Shown: one piece after another, positions 62,053 to 64,000 of the stretch
Position numbering within the stretch: the stretch's first letter is position 1
Layout of the letters: each line of letters opens with the position of its first letter
Source of the DNA: Sandaracinobacteroides saxicola
Lineage (GTDB): Bacteria > Pseudomonadota > Alphaproteobacteria > Sphingomonadales > Sphingomonadaceae
Reading direction: 5' to 3'
DNA length: 64,000 nt
Assembly (NCBI RefSeq): GCF_014117445.1
Contig: NZ_CP059851.1
Location: forward strand, 124,001 to 188,000
Position numbers and translations under genes: made by a program
The notes under the pieces: generated by a model
Databases searched by the model: none
Told to the model about the DNA's origin: nothing
The model's input: the letters and a program-made list of their open reading frames with translations, nothing else

Positions 62053-63134
62053 GCCCCCACCCCGCCGCTCAGCGTCGGCACGTCCAGCGCGCCGAAGCCA
62101 TAGTGCCGCAACCAGCGCAGGTCGCCGTCGAAGAAGGCGCGCAGGTCGGTCATGCCATATTTCAGCATCGCCAGCCGGTCGACGCCGGTGCCGAACGCGA
62201 ACCCCTGCCACTCCTCCGGATCCAGGCCGCAGTTCCGCAGCACCTTGGGATGCACCATGCCGCTGCCCAAAATCTCCATCCAGCTCTCGCTGCCGCCGAT
62301 CGAGAGCCGCCCGCCCTGCCACGAACAGCCGACATCCACTTCCACCCCCGGCTCGGTGAAGGGGAAATAGCTCGGCCGGAAGCGGAGCGTCACATCGTCC
62401 ACCTCGAAAAAGGCCTTGATGAAGGTCTCCAGCGTCCAGCGCAGGTGCGCCAGCGTGATGCCCCGGTCGATCACCAGCCCCTCGATCTGGTGGAACATCG
62501 GCGTGTGCGTCGCATCGCTGTCGCTGCGATAGACGCGCCCGGGCGCGATGATGCGAATGGGCGGCGCCTGCCCCATCATCGTGCGGATCTGCACCGGCGA
62601 CGTGTGCGTGCGCAGCACGGCCCGGCCGTTCGCCCCCGCCGGGCCACCGCCCGTCACATAGAAGGTGTCGTGCATCGCGCGCGCCGGATGTTCCTCGGGA
62701 ATGTTCAGCGCGGTGAAATTGTGCCAGTCGTCCTCGATCTCCGGCCCTTCCGCCACCGCGAAGCCCAGGTCGGCGAAGATCTCCGCCAGCTCGTCCATCA
62801 CCTGGCTGATCGGATGCACCGTGCCGCGCGGGCCGGGCAGCACCGGCAGGCTCATGTCCAGGCGTTCCGTGGCCAGCCGCGCCTCCAGCGCGGCCGCCTC
62901 CAGCACCGCCTTGCGCGCCGCCAGGGCCGCGGACAATTCTTCCCGCAGGCCGTTGAACGCCGGCCCCGCCACCTGGCGCTGCTCCGCCGTCATGCCACCC
63001 AGCGTCTTCAACAAGGCCGTCACCTGCCCGGCCTTCCCCAGCGCCGCCACCCGCACCGCCTCCAGCGCGGTCAGATCGGCGGCACCGTCGATGGCGGCCA
63101 GCAGGTCGGTTCTCAGCGTCTCGGTCTCGGTCAT
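62049..63134 (-). CDS. pheS: Phenylalanine-tRNA ligase alpha subunit
   Basis: The 361-residue subunit has an N-terminal coiled-coil region and a class II core. Motif 2-like [12 protein letters not shown] and [21 protein letters not shown] are present, and motif 3 is [22 protein letters not shown]. It forms Phe-tRNA. ATG 63134 is the expected start ([15 protein letters not shown]). The gene precedes pheT with a four-base overlap. Confidence 0.96.
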   Translation of the reverse strand: MTETETLRTDLLAAIDGAADLTALEAVRVAALGKAGQVTALLKTLGGMTAEQRQVAGPAFNGLREELSAALAARKAVLEAAALEARLATERLDMSLPVLPGPRGTVHPISQVMDELAEIFADLGFAVAEGPEIEDDWHNFTALNIPEEHPARAMHDTFYVTGGGPAGANGRAVLRTHTSPVQIRTMMGQAPPIRIIAPGRVYRSDSDATHTPMFHQIEGLVIDRGITLAHLRWTLETFIKAFFEVDDVTLRFRPSYFPFTEPGVEVDVGCSWQGGRLSIGGSESWMEILGSGMVHPKVLRNCGLDPEEWQGFAFGTGVDRLAMLKYGMTDLRAFFDGDLRWLRHYGFGALDVPTLSGGVGA

Positions 63135-63188
63135 CGCCGCGTCGGTTAGCCGCTTGCACCCGCCCCGGCAACCGCGCATCCTGCCCCG

Positions 63189-63920
63189 ATGTCAGAGATG
63201 ATCCGCCCCGTCGACGCCGCCGCCATCGAAGGCCGGACGCTCCGCTATTATGATTATTGCATGGCGGCCTTCGTCGCGCTGCTGATCTGCTCCAACCTGA
63301 TCGGCGCCGGCAAGGTCGCCAGCTTCGACCTGCCGCTGGTCGGCGCGGTCACCTTCGGCGCCGGCATCCTGTTCTTCCCGCTCAGCTATGTGCTCGGCGA
63401 CGTGCTGACCGAGGTCTATGGCTATGCCCGTGCCCGCCGCGTCGTCTGGGTCGGCTTCGTCGCCAGCCTGTTCACCGCGCTGATGGCCGCGGTGATCGTC
63501 GCCATGCCGCCGGCGCCGGGCTGGGGCGACCAGGCGGTCTATGAAAAGGTCTTTGGCCAGGTGCCGCGCATTTTCGCGGCGTCCATCGTCGCCTTCTGGG
63601 CCGGCGAGTTCGCCAACAGCTTCGTGCTGTCCCGCATGAAGGTCTGGACCAAGGGCCGGATGCTGTGGACCCGCACCATCGGCAGCACCGTGGTGGGGCA
63701 GGGCGTCGACAGCCTGATCTTCTACCCGCTCGCCTTCTGGGGTGTCTGGTCGAACGAGCAGGTCATCACCGTCATGCTCACCAACTATGCGTTGAAGGTG
63801 CTGTGGGAAGTGCTGCTCACGCCCGTCACCTACCAGGTCGTCGGCTTCTTCAAACGCCGCGAAGGGCTGGACGTGTTCGACACCGCGGTCGATTACACGC
63901 CGTTCAAGACGCGGATATAA
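63189..63920 (+). CDS. yhhQ: Queuosine precursor transporter, YhhQ/VUT family
   Basis: The 243-residue membrane protein has about six hydrophobic helices and the family landmarks: [46 protein letters not shown], then [44 protein letters not shown]. It imports preQ0/preQ1-type queuosine precursors. The gene is divergent from pheS. Confidence 0.92.
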   Translation: MSEMIRPVDAAAIEGRTLRYYDYCMAAFVALLICSNLIGAGKVASFDLPLVGAVTFGAGILFFPLSYVLGDVLTEVYGYARARRVVWVGFVASLFTALMAAVIVAMPPAPGWGDQAVYEKVFGQVPRIFAASIVAFWAGEFANSFVLSRMKVWTKGRMLWTRTIGSTVVGQGVDSLIFYPLAFWGVWSNEQVITVMLTNYALKVLWEVLLTPVTYQVVGFFKRREGLDVFDTAVDYTPFKTRI

Positions 63921-63935
63921 GGGCGGATATAGGAA

Positions 63936-63961
63936 GGCGGCGGAGGTTGCCCCCCGCCGCC
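63936..63961. other. GC-rich inverted repeat after yhhQ
   Basis: GGCGGCGG (63936-63943) and CCGCCGCC (63954-63961) can pair with a 10-base loop. No T tract follows, so this is at best a weak terminator. Nothing else is seen between the yhhQ stop and the window edge. Confidence 0.35.
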
Positions 63962-64000
63962 CGCCAAGCCACCGCTACAATGCCATTCAGGCGGCAACAA

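Noticed and set aside
1-64000. CRISPR array, tRNA, rRNA or riboswitch
   Set aside because: No regularly spaced repeats, no tRNA cloverleaf sequence and no recognisable riboswitch core was found on reading the intergenic regions.

Overview
The window looks like the chromosome of a high-GC alphaproteobacterium, most likely of the order Sphingomonadales. The signs are very high GC, many ATGA and TGATG stop/start overlaps, four TonB-dependent receptors with sphingomonad-style plug sequences (IVTAQKR / IVTAERR), a PEPxxWA-CTERM protein, and the dnaX-ybaB and pheS-pheT core genes. No tRNA, rRNA, CRISPR array, transposase or integrase is visible. No gene-free stretch exceeds about 300 bases.

Left flank (1-10.4 kb): a translationally coupled minus-strand chain encodes a YpeA-type acetyltransferase, a dGTPase-like HD phosphohydrolase, a second GNAT and a cyclophilin. 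It is followed by a DUF1800/DUF1501 pair, an alpha-methylacyl-CoA racemase-type CoA transferase, a PEP-CTERM protein, a sulfotransferase-like protein and a FAD/NAD(P)-binding oxidoreductase.

Centre (10.4-50.4 kb): about 40 kb of catabolic genes fall into three modules, each with its own regulator(s) and TonB receptor(s). Module A (10.4-25.0 kb) has a LacI-family regulator and five copies of one AT-rich operator (consensus TGAATATATATGCA). These sit before an RraA-type aldolase, a TonB receptor, lacI itself, a double SnoaL protein, a glycerate 2-kinase / 2-hydroxyacid dehydrogenase pair, and an MFS transporter that leads into a heterotetrameric sarcosine oxidase operon (soxBDAG) and an amidohydrolase. 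The enzymes suggest uptake and oxidative demethylation of an N-methyl amino acid, with carbon leaving through glycerate. Module B (25.0-35.5 kb) has a GntR/FCD regulator and a MarR-like regulator. Three copies of TTGyATrCAA lie before a VAO-type flavin oxidase plus cupin, a divergent SnoaL pair / alpha-beta hydrolase, and a TonB receptor-cupin-AhpD-methyltransferase operon. Module C (35.5-50.4 kb) is organised around one 150-bp divergent control region. The minus operon holds a TonB receptor, an alpha/beta hydrolase lacking its nucleophile, a double DUF1330 protein, a fused E1 alpha-beta, a free lipoyl domain and an IclR regulator. The plus operon holds an amidohydrolase, an acyl-CoA ligase, a TonB receptor, a SnoaL protein, an isochorismatase, a VOC protein and a GMC oxidoreductase with its small partner.

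Right flank (50.5-64 kb): core genes return, with dnaX, ybaB, a 3-hydroxyacyl-CoA dehydrogenase, nadA-S9 peptidase-nadC, a CNNM/CBS membrane protein, an OmpA lipoprotein, pheT-pheS and a YhhQ-type queuosine-precursor transporter.

The most notable points are the two operator families that can be read directly from the sequence, the paired cupins and paired SnoaL proteins in one regulon, two alpha/beta hydrolases with substituted catalytic residues, and an E1/lipoyl system lacking E2 and E3. All functions come from reading motifs and recalled family knowledge. No database search was run.
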